In this document: positions 11,143 through 22,889 of the stretch, piece by piece
How positions within the stretch are numbered: the first letter of the stretch is position 1
How the letters are laid out: every line of letters begins with the position of its first letter
DNA from: Phaeotremella fagi
Lineage: Eukaryota; Basidiomycota; Tremellomycetes; Tremellales; Phaeotremellaceae
Reading direction: 5' to 3'
Assembly: GCA_001599715.1 (NCBI GenBank)
Contig: BCHU01000009.1
Coordinates: 1-64,000, forward strand
Length of the DNA: 64,000 nt
Made by a program: the position numbers and the translations under genes
The notes under the pieces: model-generated
What the model was told of the DNA's origin: nothing
What the model saw: the letters and a program-made list of their open reading frames with translations, nothing else
Database searches by the model: none

Positions 11143-12942
11143 CTACACAACAGTATGCACAGCCATGTCAGTCACCGGAGCCTTTTCGTTCACAACTTGG
11201 ACTCGTGTCTCCTCGTCGACTGACTTTGCTGTGAGCTGCGGAGCTGGCCATCGACGACTGCAGTATACAATGGCTCCAGCGATACCAACACTAGCAGCAC
11301 CAGTAACAAGTGTAGCTATCTGACCGTTTCGGAACTGAGGGGCAGATACAACTGGCCAACATGCGATTTGATACCAAAGCGCCCCTAGGTATTAGATCTG
11401 TTCATAGACGACCACTCACAGACATTGGAAAACAAGTTCATACTGGCCAGAGTGATGGCTCGTAGGACATCATCGTCTCGAGTCATTTCGTTGGCCCAGG
11501 CAAACTGTAATCAGTGGAATTCTGATTCTTACTTACGTTACTCGCTTGACCAGCGTAACCTAACCCACCGATAATGTACGCGAACCAATGAGCACCAACG
11601 GAAATGTCCCATACGAGTAACATCACCGAAGATATAAACACCGCAAGGTACATGATCGGGTTGACGATGAATCGGTTGCCCAAAGCGTCACTCATGACGG
11701 TGAGAACGTAGGTGGACACGATTGCCATCTGAAATCAGCCAGGATACGCGCTATCACTTACGGCTATGAAGATCGAGGGGTAGTAATTGATCTGTGTCGT
11801 GGTGTAGGTTCCAACAGCTTTGAGCCAAAGAGCGAATTCTGTATAAACTCCGACTTTCTCAAACGCAGTGGCTGAAATGGTGAACAACAATGTGAAAAGG
11901 TAAAAGCGCCAAGTCGTGGCTGCCTTTTTGATCGAGGCCCAGAATGTGCTTCTCGTCATTTTGACAACGACCACCGGGGGTAGACGTGATTTCGCGAGTT
12001 CCCTTTCTTCTTCCGTAAGCCAGACTGGGTGTGAGCAAGGTGTTTGAGCGTTTCAACTTACATGCTTGGGTCGTTTGTGGAGTTCCGGGGAACATGCTGA
12101 ATCCGTAGATAGCGATAGGAACTGATGTCAGAGGGGTTCTGATCGCGACGTACTGGTTATGCAGAAATCGATAATGAACAACCATTGCCACCTGGTGGTC
12201 AGAGAAGAAGTAATCACGACTTACCCCTTTAGCCCGTTTCGTCCTTCTAACGTAGAGATAATTGCACCCTGCATGATACCAGAGAACAGGGAACCGACTT
12301 GAGCTGCAGTTGCAAAGACGGCAGATCGTTTCCCCAATTCGTTATCTTTATACCAGGATCCGAGGATGTACTGGTGGTAAGCGATTGCCTTGAGTTTCAC
12401 CCACATGAGTACCAGAGAACGTTGACGCCTCAAAGATTGCACAAACGAAACGGATCCCCCAGACTTGTTGCGGTGTGTGAACGACTAAAGTTAGTGGTGT
12501 CGACACGATGACCTACACGCAGTTGCAAGGGTCAAGAAGCCCCAAACAATCATACAGAAAGGGAACCAGAAACGAGGCGAGATACGTCCAGATGACAAGA
12601 TGATGGCACTGGGCCACTGACCGATAATATACCCAGCAGTAAACATTGAACCAGCATATGTGTAATCATTCCCTTGGTAGTTCAAGTCCTCTTTCATTCC
12701 ACTGACGTACTGGATGTCAGGGGGGTTACCTCAACAAACTCACTGCATTGGCCAAATTCGCTCTATCAAGGTAGTTGGTAAAGTCTACACTGGTCAACCA
12801 CTCTGATACACCATTTTGACCTACATGACAAACAGACATAGGTCAATATAACTCCGTCCAGTTTACGAAGCAGTTTACGTTCTTTGGGATCAGTAGGTGG
12901 TGTACCCCAACATATCGTTTCGATTTTGTCGAGAAAAAGCAT
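11143..12942 (-). CDS. Dal5-type anion:cation symporter (allantoate/vitamin/nicotinate permease family)
   Basis: MFS permease of about 500 residues with roughly eight short introns. The first ATG in frame is at 12942 (MLFLDKIETICWGTPPTDP). Diagnostic segments are ERKLLRKLDGVILTYVCLSYFTNYLDRANLANAYVSG near the N terminus, IGQWPSAI, RFVCAIFEASTF, WQWLFIIDFCIT and GFSMFPGTPQTTQA followed by an EEEREL-AKSRLPP segment, as in Dal5/Tna1 proteins. The family imports allantoate, ureidosuccinate, nicotinate, pantothenate, biotin or short peptides. It is divergent from the amidase at 13231 across 288 bp, which suggests import and hydrolysis of an amide or ureide as one unit. An upstream exon cannot be excluded. 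Confidence 0.82.
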
Positions 12943-13230
12943 GATAGGAGACTTGAGGGAAGAACTGACGAGCCAACGAGGTCTTTAAGACACCCTCTTA
13001 TCTCTTGAACACCGTGTGTCAGGGTATAACGATAGTTGCTGAATAATATGTCAAGGCTTATCTCGAAAACTAAACTCAAAAACAAGATAAATTCACCAGG
13101 CACATGTTAGTGACCGACTCTACGACGGTGAACGGCGGCAATAACGGTATTTACCGATTGGCGGTTGTCACCGCAAGGTTTCTGATGATAAGCAAAGAAT
13201 TCCTTCGTTCTGTCCTTCTCTCATAGTAAA
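12943..13230. promoter_or_regulatory. Divergent promoter with two CGG-N6-CCG palindromes
   Basis: Shared by the Dal5-type permease and the amidase. Two palindromes of the same form lie at 13145-13156 (CGGTATTTACCG) and 13162-13173 (CGGTTGTCACCG), with centres 17 bp apart. CGG-N6-CCG is the site form bound by Zn2Cys6 dimers such as Ppr1 and UaY, which control pyrimidine and purine use. A direct pair CGGTGAACGG lies just upstream at about 13126-13135. Binding is inferred. Confidence 0.6.
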
Positions 13231-15031
13231 ATGACAATCCAACCTCCTTCTTGGAAAGAGATCTCTGCGGGTAAAATCGCCGCTCGTGATGCCCTCATCC
13301 CATCAGAGTGGCTCATTCCTGCGACGGACAAATTGAATGTGATGGATGTCCCAGCGACATGTGGAGTTTTATCACCAAAAGAAGTTGATATAACCGAAAA
13401 GACAGCTCCAGAATTGGTAAAATGCATGGTCTCTGGGGAGCTAAAGAGTTACGACGTGACACTGGCGTTCTGTAAAAGAGCTGCTGTCGCTCAACAATTG
13501 GTAGGTTGCTTCAAGGACTTGCTGACAAAAGACCAACTGCTTGACAGAAATCTTTTTCGAAGCCGCCCTGGCTACAGCCAAAGCACTTGATGAAACGTAT
13601 GCAGCTTCAGGTGTACCCGCTGGTCAACTTCATGGTCTACCAGTGTCGCTCAAAGACAACTTTTATGTAGAGGGTGTGGACACCACGGTTGGATTCGTCG
13701 GATGGTCCAACGACCCCGCGACGAAAGAGATGGAGAGCGAGATGACTAAGATTATGCGAGAAGCTGGCGCTGTGCTTTTTTGCAAAACGTAAGGAAAATA
13801 AAGACCTCACTGAATCTAGTAACGTACCAACTGCAATGATGATGCCTGAATCTTACAACAACACTTGGGGATACACGACCAACCCGTACAATCGCAACCT
13901 TACATCTGGCGGTTCTTCCGGGGGTGAAAGTGCGTTGTTGGCTCTCAAAGGATCCCCTCTTGGTGTTGGGACAGATATCGGTGGTTCAATCAGTGAGTCA
14001 ACGACTGTACCCGCTGATTATAGGAATCCCCGCTGCTTTATGCGGACTCTACTCTATCAAACCGTCATTCGGTCGATTCGCTACTTATGGGGCTAGATCT
14101 GGCCTTCCTGGACAAGAAGCTGTTCGTTCAGTCAACGGACCAATGGCAACTTCTCTTGAGGCCGTGGAGCTTTGGGCCAAGGCCGTGGTCGATCTTGAAC
14201 CTTGGACGAGGGACCCAAACATGATCCCAATACCTTGGCGTAAGGTCGATCTACCTGAGAAACTGTGTTTTGGCATTTTGATGGATGACGGGATTGTTAA
14301 ACCGACTCCACCAGTGACGAGGGCTCTGCTCAAAACCAAGGCTTCGTTGGAGGCAGCTGGTCACAAGGTGATCGAGTGGTCAACGTGAGTATTGGTGTTG
14401 ACTCCACTGACGTCAGACCGGAGGCATTGAAATCGCAACAGTTACTGGAAGCCTTCTTTGTCGGTGACGGTGGTGTCAAAATCAACAGTTTCATGTCTTT
14501 ATCTGGCGAGGATGAGAGTTACCCGCTTCAATTGAAAAAGTTTAAAGAACGTCACGACAAACTCACCTCCAGCCCCCCACTTGTTGGTGATCTGTGGACT
14601 ACCCAATCAGAGAGACTGTCATTTGCTAAGCGAATGCTGGACAAGTGGATGAACAGTATGGCTGTAACTGGGACTGGCCGCCCGATCGATGGGTTAATCG
14701 CACCAACAACACCTTACTCATCAACACCAAAGTTCACGTTCAAGTACTATCACTACACCTCAATGTACAACATTACCGATCAGTCTGTCGTCACCTTTCC
14801 TGTAACTTTTGTTGATCTCGAGGCGGATGTGAAACCAGAGTACGAGGCCAGGAATCCTGTCGAGAAGGAAATTTGGGATATCTGTGAGTTGATGTGATAT
14901 CGGAACTGATGTCAGACAACGTGAACGACGTCGAGGGCGCTCCTGTGACACTGCAAATGATTGGACAGAAACTGGAAGAGGAAAAAGTGTTGAAGCTGGT
15001 TCAAGTTGCCGCCAGTGCACTTGGACAGTAG
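13231..15031 (+). CDS. Amidase signature enzyme (acetamidase type), amidase 1
   Basis: Hydrolyses a carboxamide to acid and ammonia. About 545 residues in six exons with introns of 31-32 nt. The catalytic Lys is in PVSLKDNF, the cis-Ser in GGSSGGESALLAL and the nucleophile Ser in VGTDIGGSIRIPAALCG, where the Arg codon is split by an intron. The first intron must end early, at the AAG just before 13536, so that TNCLTEIFFEAALATAK joins the frame, a strongly conserved segment. The C-terminal APVTLQMIG is also typical. It resembles fungal AmdS-like general amidases. The divergent Dal5-type permease and shared promoter suggest that both serve the same nitrogen source. Confidence 0.9.
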
Positions 15032-15172
15032 TACAATGCTAGGATGGGTGTATTTGTAGAATCATACTAGATTTTGATGTTGTGTTTACGTCGTTGGGTA
15101 ACCTCCATTTATGTCAGACACAACTTCTTCCGACGATAATCCGAGCCTCCACCTCCACCTCCAATGATCACG

Positions 15173-15178
15173 TATATA
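15173..15178 (+). promoter_or_regulatory. TATA box of the aldo-keto reductase
   Basis: TATATA within CGTATATAAG, about 36-41 bp before the ATG at 15214, implying a very short 5' leader. Confidence 0.5.
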
Positions 15179-15213
15179 AGACCCCTCGAAAAATTGAACT
15201 GCATCTACACAAT

Positions 15214-16392
15214 ATGCCTTCCTCCCCACTCGCACTCCATCGTCAACTCGCTCCTACAGCGTCTCTACGTGTATCACCACTATGTCTTGGTACCATGACA
15301 TTTGGTGAAGCTCATGCTGAACGTTACGGCAAGTGTGACAAGGAAACGTCTTTCGCCATTCTCGACGAGTTCGTTCTGAACGGTGGTAACTTTCTGGACA
15401 CTGCGAATGTGTAAGTCAACATCAAGTCATTGCTAAGCAACAGCTACCGAGATGGAGAATCAGAAACATGGTTAGGTGAATGGATGAAAGCACGCAACAA
15501 TCGAGACCAAATGGTCGTCGCCACAAAGTACACAAACAGTTATCGACCACAATTCAAGGACGAGAATCAGTCCAATTACCGAGGGAACGGTTTGAAATCT
15601 ATGCGCCTGTCATTGGAATCATCTCTTGAACGTCTACAGACAACCTACATCGACCTGTTCTACCTTCACATCTGGGACTACACTGTCTCCATTCCAGAGT
15701 TGATGCTTGGTTTGAACGACCTCGTTACCTCTGGCAAAGTTCTCTACCTTGGTATCTCAGACACTCCAGCTTGGATAGTAGCCAAAGCCAATCAGTACGC
15801 TCGTGATCATGGTCTTCGACAATTTTCCGTCTATCAAGGAATGTGGAGTGCGGTGATGCGTGATTTCGAACGTGAAATCATACCCATGGCCATAGACGAA
15901 GGCATGGCTCTTTGCCCTTATGGGTCGTTGAATCAAGGTCGATTCCAGACTAAAGAAGGTTTTGCTGCTCGTGAAAAGTCCAATCACGAGGGAAGAAACT
16001 TTATCGCGACCTCAGATCTTGACAAGCAAGTCTCCAGCGTACTTGAAGACATTGCAAACAATCGAAACGATGGAACCAACTTGCTCAACATTGCGTTGGG
16101 GTACATTTTACAGAAAGTACCATACGTCTTTCCCATCATCGGTGGTCGAAAGGTTGAGCATTTGACAGACAACATCAAGGCGCTCAATGTGTCCTTGACC
16201 GAATCAGAAATCGCTCGAATCGAGGGGGCTTACCCATTCGATCATGGCTTCCCCACAAACTTTTTGAACGGTTCATTGTTCGATCCAAAAGTAGCTTCTT
16301 CGATCGTTCTCGGGCCAGCGGATGTCAAACTGGTAAACCAAACGGGAACTTATGAATGGGTGGAGAAGGTGAAGGCTATCGGGGCGAAATAA
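15214..16392 (+). CDS. Aldo-keto reductase, aryl-alcohol dehydrogenase (AAD) type
   Basis: NADPH-dependent oxidoreductase of 381 residues in two exons; the 33-nt intron joins FLDTANV to [11 protein letters not shown]. The AKR tetrad is visible: Asp in NFLDTANV, Tyr in ANVYRDG, Lys in VVATKY and His in FYLHIWD. The cofactor end is present as YGSLNQGRF and later [19 protein letters not shown]. Fungal AAD proteins reduce aromatic and aliphatic aldehydes. It follows amidase 1 by 180 bp on the same strand but has its own TATA box. Confidence 0.9.
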
Positions 16393-16464
16393 AAAGTTTG
16401 TATCACGGTATAAACGTCAATTGCATAATCAACCGTGGATTATATTTACCTATTCACTTCCAAG

Positions 16465-17106
16465 CTACTGATAGCAGCTAAAATCTTGAGTTCGAAACGC
16501 AGTCTCATCAAAAATCACCTTGTAACTGTAAGAAGCGCAGTCGACATGTGTTGCCATGCTAAAGTTGGTAGTCGACCTTCCCAAGACACCTTTAGATGGA
16601 CCGTCTGATCCGATACCTGCACGATGGACGATCCAGTTGAGATCGTTACCTTCTGTAGCTAGATACTCCATCACAGCTTCGTTGTCTAGATGTTGACCGT
16701 CGTAACTTCGGGCAAGGGTGTAACGAAGAAACCACAGCAAGGGCGAAAGACTACCTCCGTAAGGACGACTAAGACCACCAGCTTGATAGAGAATGTTTTT
16801 GACACCATGTTTTCGCATCGACGGGACCAACTGTTTGATAAAGTTTGTGTTGATCGTGTCGTACCTCTGAGCTTCCTTGTCGCCCAGCATACAAACGACG
16901 TGATCGACACCAGTAACCAACGTGTCAGTGTCGATAGGGTCACTAATTGAGCCTTTATGAATTTCGAGATTCTGACCGCTAGCTAGTTTCTCTGGTGACC
17001 GTACGAGTACTCTGACCTTGTGCCCATCAGCAAGAGCTTGTTTGATGAAATGTTTCCCGGTGCCACCAGTAGCACCGAAGACCAGGAATTGAAGTGAGGA
17101 TGTCAT
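16465..17106 (-). CDS. NAD(P)-binding Rossmann protein, atypical SDR/NmrA-like
   Basis: An intronless gene of 213 residues starting MTSSLQFLVFGATGGTGKH. The GATGGTG glycine motif right at the N terminus, VRVLVRSPEKL after the second strand, GSISD and VVCMLGD mark the atypical short-chain dehydrogenase group (biliverdin-reductase-B-like or NmrA-like). Such proteins act as small reductases or as redox-sensing regulators; NmrA itself represses a nitrogen regulator, but length and motifs here fit either. It lacks the YxxxK of classical SDRs. The 3' end faces the aldo-keto reductase 72 bp away. Confidence 0.8.
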   Translation of the reverse strand: MTSSLQFLVFGATGGTGKHFIKQALADGHKVRVLVRSPEKLASGQNLEIHKGSISDPIDTDTLVTGVDHVVCMLGDKEAQRYDTINTNFIKQLVPSMRKHGVKNILYQAGGLSRPYGGSLSPLLWFLRYTLARSYDGQHLDNEAVMEYLATEGNDLNWIVHRAGIGSDGPSKGVLGRSTTNFSMATHVDCASYSYKVIFDETAFRTQDFSCYQ

Positions 17107-17924
17107 GAGTGAGTTTGGTGGAGGTTTGAGGAATCTTATAGTGGCTCTCCTAGATGGCGTGTGAAATAGACAACCTCTGAAGTAGGATCGAGAATGAGAT
17201 CGACTGATTGATAGAAATATTGACTGATTTTATACAAAATCATAATTTCTCGCCGATCGCCGAACGGTTACGGCTTTGATCTCCGTCAAACCTTCGGTGA
17301 GGAGATGCAGGAGGATAAGTTAGCACGAGACAGGAAGGTTTGTAGTAGGGACATCGAGTAGAGATTTCTGAATCAGGATTCAGACGTTCAAAGGATTCAA
17401 AGGATTCAATGCTCTCGGTTCGTTCAACGGCATGTGCAGGTGGATACCGACAGAGTCAATAGACGCTGTTTTTACTTATTTGTTCCCACTTTTACTACCA
17501 TTCAACCTTATCAACTTCTCCATGAACGTTGCAGGATCACTTCAATTCTATCTGTAGTTCGTATATGAAGATTGAAGGGTATGTGTTCGCACCTTTTAAT
17601 CATGCGCAGCAGTCGGTGAAAACAAACGATATGTTGAACTTGAGCATTTAAGCATCTGTAATTTTGCTTTATTTGACCCCTACGTACGGTAGATCTAGGC
17701 ACAGGTTAGTCATAGGTCATGGGGTGCTGCTGTATGCAGTAAACCTTCTAATTATAACGTGAAGGCCAAGAGGAAAGGAACAGCAATTGAATTAGCTGTT
17801 GAACAACTTCTTTCCGCACGTTTGTATTTACATTTGTACTGTTCTTTCTTCTACCTGTATCTTTGTCCATTTACTCCTTCACAGATTACTCACTACTCAC
17901 TTACCTTCTCCCCTATCACATACA
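17107..17924. other. Divergent intergenic region with everted CCG/CGG sites
   Basis: An 818-bp spacer between the Rossmann protein (minus) and the AIM24-like gene (plus). At 17253-17273 it reads CCG-ATCG-CCG-AA-CGG-TTA-CGG, an everted and palindromic arrangement that could bind Zn2Cys6 proteins. A tandem GATTCAAAG unit occurs near 17393-17410. No gene seen. Confidence 0.4.
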
Positions 17925-19432
17925 ATGCCATGGAATCTCAACAACATCGCTGCGAAGCTCGATTCAAAATTGGATCAATACACCGCCAGTAGACCAGGTC
18001 AAGGAGGTGGCCAACAATATGGTCAACAGCAACAATATCAACCTCAACAACAGTATCAAAATCAAAACCAAAATCAACAACAACAGTACCAAGCACCCCC
18101 ACCGCAGCAGTACCAACCGCAAGATAACTCACAATACCAAGCTCCTCCACAACAACAACAAAATCAATTCCAACCCACAGTTGGTACCCAGAGCCCACCT
18201 GCCATCGCATCCCCTCCCCTTCAACAACAGCCTCCTCCCCCAGTTGGCGACTTCAGAGCTCCCAGTTACTCCAGCGATGTCAAATATCCCACTGACGGTA
18301 GTCAACTTCAAAATCAAGTCGAAACTTACACAGGAAGTGTCCTAGGTGCCAGTGTCCCCAAAGCTGAACTTCATAATCCGGAGGGTGGGTTCAAGTTTTG
18401 GAACAACACTAACCCCAGGTGTTATCCATTGCGCCGATCTAGCTCTTACTATCGAGGGTCAACTGGTCCCAGTTATCGATGTCATGCTAGGAGGCCAAAT
18501 GGGTATCTACTTTGAACATCACATTTTGTTATGGAAAGATCCAAGTGGGTAGTATCCTTGAACACGACTAATTTCAGACGTTGCCGTTCGTTTTTCATCA
18601 ATGTCTGGAGTCGTCAAGAGATTCTTTGCTGGTATGGCCATCATGCAAACTGAAGCGTTTGGTCCTGGAAATCTTTCATTCTCTCGTGACAGTGTTGGAC
18701 AGATTGTTTGTTTACGACTTCAACCGGGGCAAACTATCGAAGTTAGAGAACATCAGGTGGGTCAGATATCGGCTTGAGCTGACATCAGTTTGTTCTCGCT
18801 ACTTCAAACGTTTCTTATAGCTTTACCACTTTTAGAGGTGTTTCCAACATGCTATTCTCAAGAACCGGTTTGGTAGGTAACAAAATGGCTCCACTCTAAT
18901 TTTAGCTCATTGACACTTTTACTTGTCAAGGACCGGGCGAGGGTTTAGTTTTGCTTCATGGTTATGGTAATGTGAGTAAATATCAAGCTGCACAACTAAC
19001 TACTTAGGTCTTTGAACGTGTCCTTAGACCAGGTGAATCATTAGACGTCGAGCCAGGGGCTTGGCTTTGGAAAGATCCTTCAGTTACCATGAACGTAAGT
19101 CCAAAGATTACTACCACTGATGACAGACAATCAACATCATGACCGCAGCGGGAACCAACACCCAAGGAGGCTCCAAACTCCCAGGAATGGGTGGGAAAAC
19201 TGGGTTCTTTGATAAGGTGAGCAAGTTGGTGGACCCCACTGACAGACAGCTCGAAGGAGCTATCGGTAACATGGTCTCTGGTGGTGGTTCATTGTTCATG
19301 AATCGAGTCACTGGTCCAGGCCGTGTTGGTCTTCAATCTATGACCTACCATCCTCCACAAGCTGAGGGTGCTCCTGCCGCTGGAGGAACGTCTGTTCTCG
19401 GGGGTTTATCTGCTTTGAATCAGTTCAAATAG
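17925..19432 (+). CDS. AIM24: AIM24-domain protein with a Gln/Pro-rich N-terminal region
   Basis: About 435 residues in seven exons with introns of 32-36 nt. Residues 20-105 are dominated by Gln, Pro and Asn in repeated QQYQ-like units, a low-complexity prion-like stretch. From about residue 150 it becomes an AIM24-type beta barrel: GQLVPVIDVMLGGQMGIYFEHHILLWKDP, VKRFFAGMAIMQTEAFGPGN, a VCLRLQPGQTIEVREHQ turn, a second FVLATSNVSYSF half and GEGLVLLHGYGNVFERVLRPGESLDVEPGAWLW. Yeast Aim24 acts in the mitochondrial inner membrane. No mitochondrial presequence is evident here, so location is uncertain. The domain call is good; orthology with Aim24 is less sure. Confidence 0.72.
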
Positions 19433-19584
19433 GTCAATGCAGACGATTTTGCTCTAAAACGTTTGGAGATTGGTTTGAAAATTCTGGTTCGTTGGATGAT
19501 CTGGTGGTTCTAGCTTGTATTCTTTTGGGAAAGAGGTAGCATAGTGACCAATCTAGTGCATAAACCCTCTATGTATGAATCCAC

Positions 19585-20928
19585 TTAACTCCTCTTAGCC
19601 TTCATGATCTTGTCAGCACCTAGACAAGCAAGATTAACGATGTTTCCAATATAATATCTCATCGCCTCCTCGTACGTCCCTATAGTCTTCTCACTCCACC
19701 CATCCCCCTTGTCGCCTGAGTTAGCCAGTGTTATACCAAGAAGAGCCGCGTCCCTCATTGCAGAATTAGCCCCCTGTCCACCAGTCGGAGGCATACAATG
19801 AATAGCGTCTCCCAGCACCGTCACTCGTTGTTGAGTTTTCCAGATTCTAGTCTCAGATTCAGAAGACGTCATACGTAGAACGGCAGTTTGGTCGATCGCC
19901 TGTTCTTCCATTATGATTCTGAGACTTGGATCCCATTTTGACGTGAATCTTTTCGTGATTTCAGCCGCAGGTTGGCCTTGGAAACTAAGAAGGTCTTCGT
20001 CTTCGACTCCGTAAGTTTCTTTTTTAGATGTCAAAGCCCAGAAGATATAATCAGGGGGTGCGTTTTCGTGGTGGAAGCGCATTGGTTCGACGATGGAGAA
20101 AATTCGGTGTTGAAGAGTGTCGTCTAGGATAAACGAAATTCCTTTTTGTATCGATGGATGTAGTTTCGCTTCGATCTCTGGTGTAATCAACGTCTTACCG
20201 TAGATGATCCTCAGACCTAGATCGAGAGGCTCGAGTGCTCCACAGAGTTGAGAAGCGACTTTTGATCCAATACCATCAGCACCAACCAAGAGGGAACCGG
20301 ATACAGAAGTCCCGTTTGCGAATCGTGCAACGACACAATCAGGTTGAATCGTGTAAGAAACAAAGGCAGAGTCGTAAGTGATGAAAGACGATTGTCCTTT
20401 GAGTAACACTGAGCGTAAAACTCTTCGATCGACTTGACGGTGTTTGTCGTCACCAGCAGGGACAAATGGACGTTGTTGCTGAGCTAATTGTTAGTGCAGA
20501 AGATGACGATACTCACTAAAAGACGATACCCATGTACTCCAACTCTTGTACGTGAACCAATTCTTATAGATATACCTTCCCGCTAAAGCAACTAGCATAT
20601 TGATACCACCTATACTAAGGATTCCCAAAAACCCTGCTCTGATAACTTTCCCACTTGGGCCATCGACCAATCCAGCAGGTGGATGTTGTTCACCGCAACT
20701 ATCAGCAAATTCTTGGTACAGCTCTGGAGATAAGACATGTTTGAGAGCAGCACCTCCACCTTCGTCGATACTGATTCTATAACCTTGGGCCCGTTGAGAA
20801 GCAGCGCTGTCTCTTTCGAAGATTCTATAAGGGATGTTGTATTTTTGTAAAGAATGTGCGAGGGTCAATCCACCTAGACCTGAGCCTATGATCAAGACTG
20901 GGAGAGGGGGTTGGGAAGTGGGTGACAT
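19585..20928 (-). CDS. FAD-dependent monooxygenase (salicylate hydroxylase/UbiH-like)
   Basis: Class A flavoprotein hydroxylase of 436 residues in two exons (33-nt intron near 20484-20516). It opens PVLIIGSGLGGLTLAHSLQKY, the GxGxxG dinucleotide fold, then FERDSAASQRAQGYR. The second FAD/NADPH motif is LVGADGIGSKVA, and the ribityl-binding GD motif is VTVLGDAIHCMPPTGGQGAN. These enzymes use NAD(P)H and O2 to hydroxylate aromatic or heteroaromatic acids, or epoxidise alkenes. In this neighbourhood an aromatic or N-heterocyclic substrate is an inference only. Confidence 0.87.
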
Positions 20929-21316
20929 TGTAATGTCAATTGTAAAGTGGATAGGTGGGTAAGTGAAGACTGAAGAAATCTAATTGCAACGCATCGTCGA
21001 TCCTTTTAACTTTTTAAAAATAGACGTGGCCGAACGAACGCGTCAATCTTTGGAGTCCTCAAATCTGTGATAATCGTAATCGTTTGAACACTTGCCGAGA
21101 ATCAAGTCATGACGTTTTGTGAAAAGTTGCCAGTCGAAACACATCAGCGTTTGCTTATTTACAGTTACTCGAACAAGAAATACTAAGCAAGATTCATTGA
21201 ATGATATGATTGAGAAGGATGACACCATTTTCGGCAAATGCGTGAGCCCATTTTGAACTCAAATTGGACTTCATATTCTACGATTCACACAACGTACATC
21301 CCTTAAATATCTACAT
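20929..21316. other. Upstream region of the FAD monooxygenase
   Basis: A 388-bp spacer. It contains TGGCCGAACGAACG near 21027-21040, a weak relative of the CGGCCGAG motif found in nearby promoters. Otherwise nothing recognised. Confidence 0.4.
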
Positions 21317-22889
21317 CTAAGCTACTGCATGTTTAACTCCCTCTGGTGCAGCGACTGGAAGATACTTTCCAGCGTCTGCATCTATCCACACCTTGGCCAC
21401 TTGAGAGGCGACAGACATCAGTCTTTCATCTTCGTACCTAGCACGTAGTCAGCATGAGTAATAGCTAAAACTGAATCACACCTACCTTGGACCGACGAGT
21501 GACAAACCGAGAGGCGCACCTTCATCGTTAGCGAAACCGGGAACATTGATCACAGGAACATGGAGTAGCGTCCACATGGCACACATGCTGGGGTCACCAG
21601 TGTGTTTGATACCTTTTGGAGCGACACCTCTGGCAGAGGGTGTGACGATGGCATCGAAACCTCTAGCGATTTCGTCGAAAACAGGACGTAAAGCTGCAAC
21701 AGTGTCGTAGGCGTCGAGTTGTGATTTGCGAGACAATTTGGTACGATTCTCCACCTCTGATTGTAGTTCATCCGCGAGTTTTTCTTTGGCAATGGAGTAT
21801 TCAGGAAGAAAGTTGACTCGCCCTTCACCGAACAATACTTTTTGATGGAGGTCTGAACCGACCAGATCGAATTCAGCTGGCAATTCAAGTTCTTGAACTT
21901 GGGCACCGGCTGCAGTCAAAAGTTTCTTTGATTCATCCCAAGCTTGGATGAGCTCTGGAGATGGACCGTTGGTAGCTGCCCAAGAAGATTTTGCGTTCCA
22001 TTGGGCTGTTTTCACGTAGGCGAAACGACATTCTGAGAGTGGTTTGGGAACAGCAGGTGGAGGGATGTCGTCGGTGAGTTTGAACACTTTCCCGAGGAGC
22101 TGAAGATCTTCTACGGATCTCGAGAATATACCAAGGGTGTCGAGGGAGACTGAATAGATTTTCAGTCCTTCACGAGAGATCGATCCCCATCTGGTCGTTA
22201 GATTTTATCTTACTAGTTGCTTACGTCGGTTTCATTGAATAGATACCGTTAAAACTCCCTGGTCTGATTGTACTGCCTGCGGTTTGAGTACCAAACGATA
22301 CGTGACATTGCCAATCTCCTACTGCAGCTGCTGAACCTGATGACGAACCACCCGGTGTTCTCTCTGGATCCCATGCGTTACGTGTTGGTTTTCCAATTGT
22401 AATAGCTGCCAGTTCGGTGGTATGCTGTTTGCTTCAGCAATATTCCTTGTCACGACTCACGGCTTTACCAAAGATCAAGGCTCCTGCTGCTCGACAAACA
22501 GCCACTGGTCCAGCATCAACTTTTGGGAAATGGTTTTCATAGATACTTGATCCATGTTGAGTTGGCATGTCTGTTTGTCAGATAACCCTATTTTTGACCA
22601 ACCTTTAGTGTCTAATCATCAGTACGGCCCCGTTTCTATACTCACGAATGACATCCTTGACACCAATCATGACACCATGCAACGGACCCCTCTCCTCAAC
22701 AGGGATCGCATCCAGACGTTTAGCCTCGGCAAGAATCAACTCTTCGTCAATGAAAGCCCATGCATGAATCACGTCGTCTCGTGCTTTGTACCGTTCGATG
22801 TGATCGAGAGCTACTTGAGTCACAGTCAGTTCCCCGCTCTTGACGAGGGCGACAGTTTCGCTAGCGGTGAGATAATTCGATGCGACCAT
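21317..22889 (-). CDS. Amidase signature enzyme, amidase 2 (Glu-tRNA amidotransferase A-like group)
   Basis: About 462 residues in six exons. It begins MVASNYLTASETVALVKSG, like the GatA-like amidases, with the catalytic Lys in MIGVKDVI. Two short introns bracket the DVIHTKDMPTQHGS segment. The cis-Ser is in TPGGSSSGSAAAV and the nucleophile Ser in FGTQTAGSTIRPGSFNG, in the QTAGS form typical of this group rather than DxGGS. The C-terminal region includes INVPGFANDEGAPLGLSLVGPR followed by a 48-nt intron. Such enzymes release ammonia from small amides or allophanate-like compounds. Head to head with amidase 3 across 210 bp. Confidence 0.88.
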
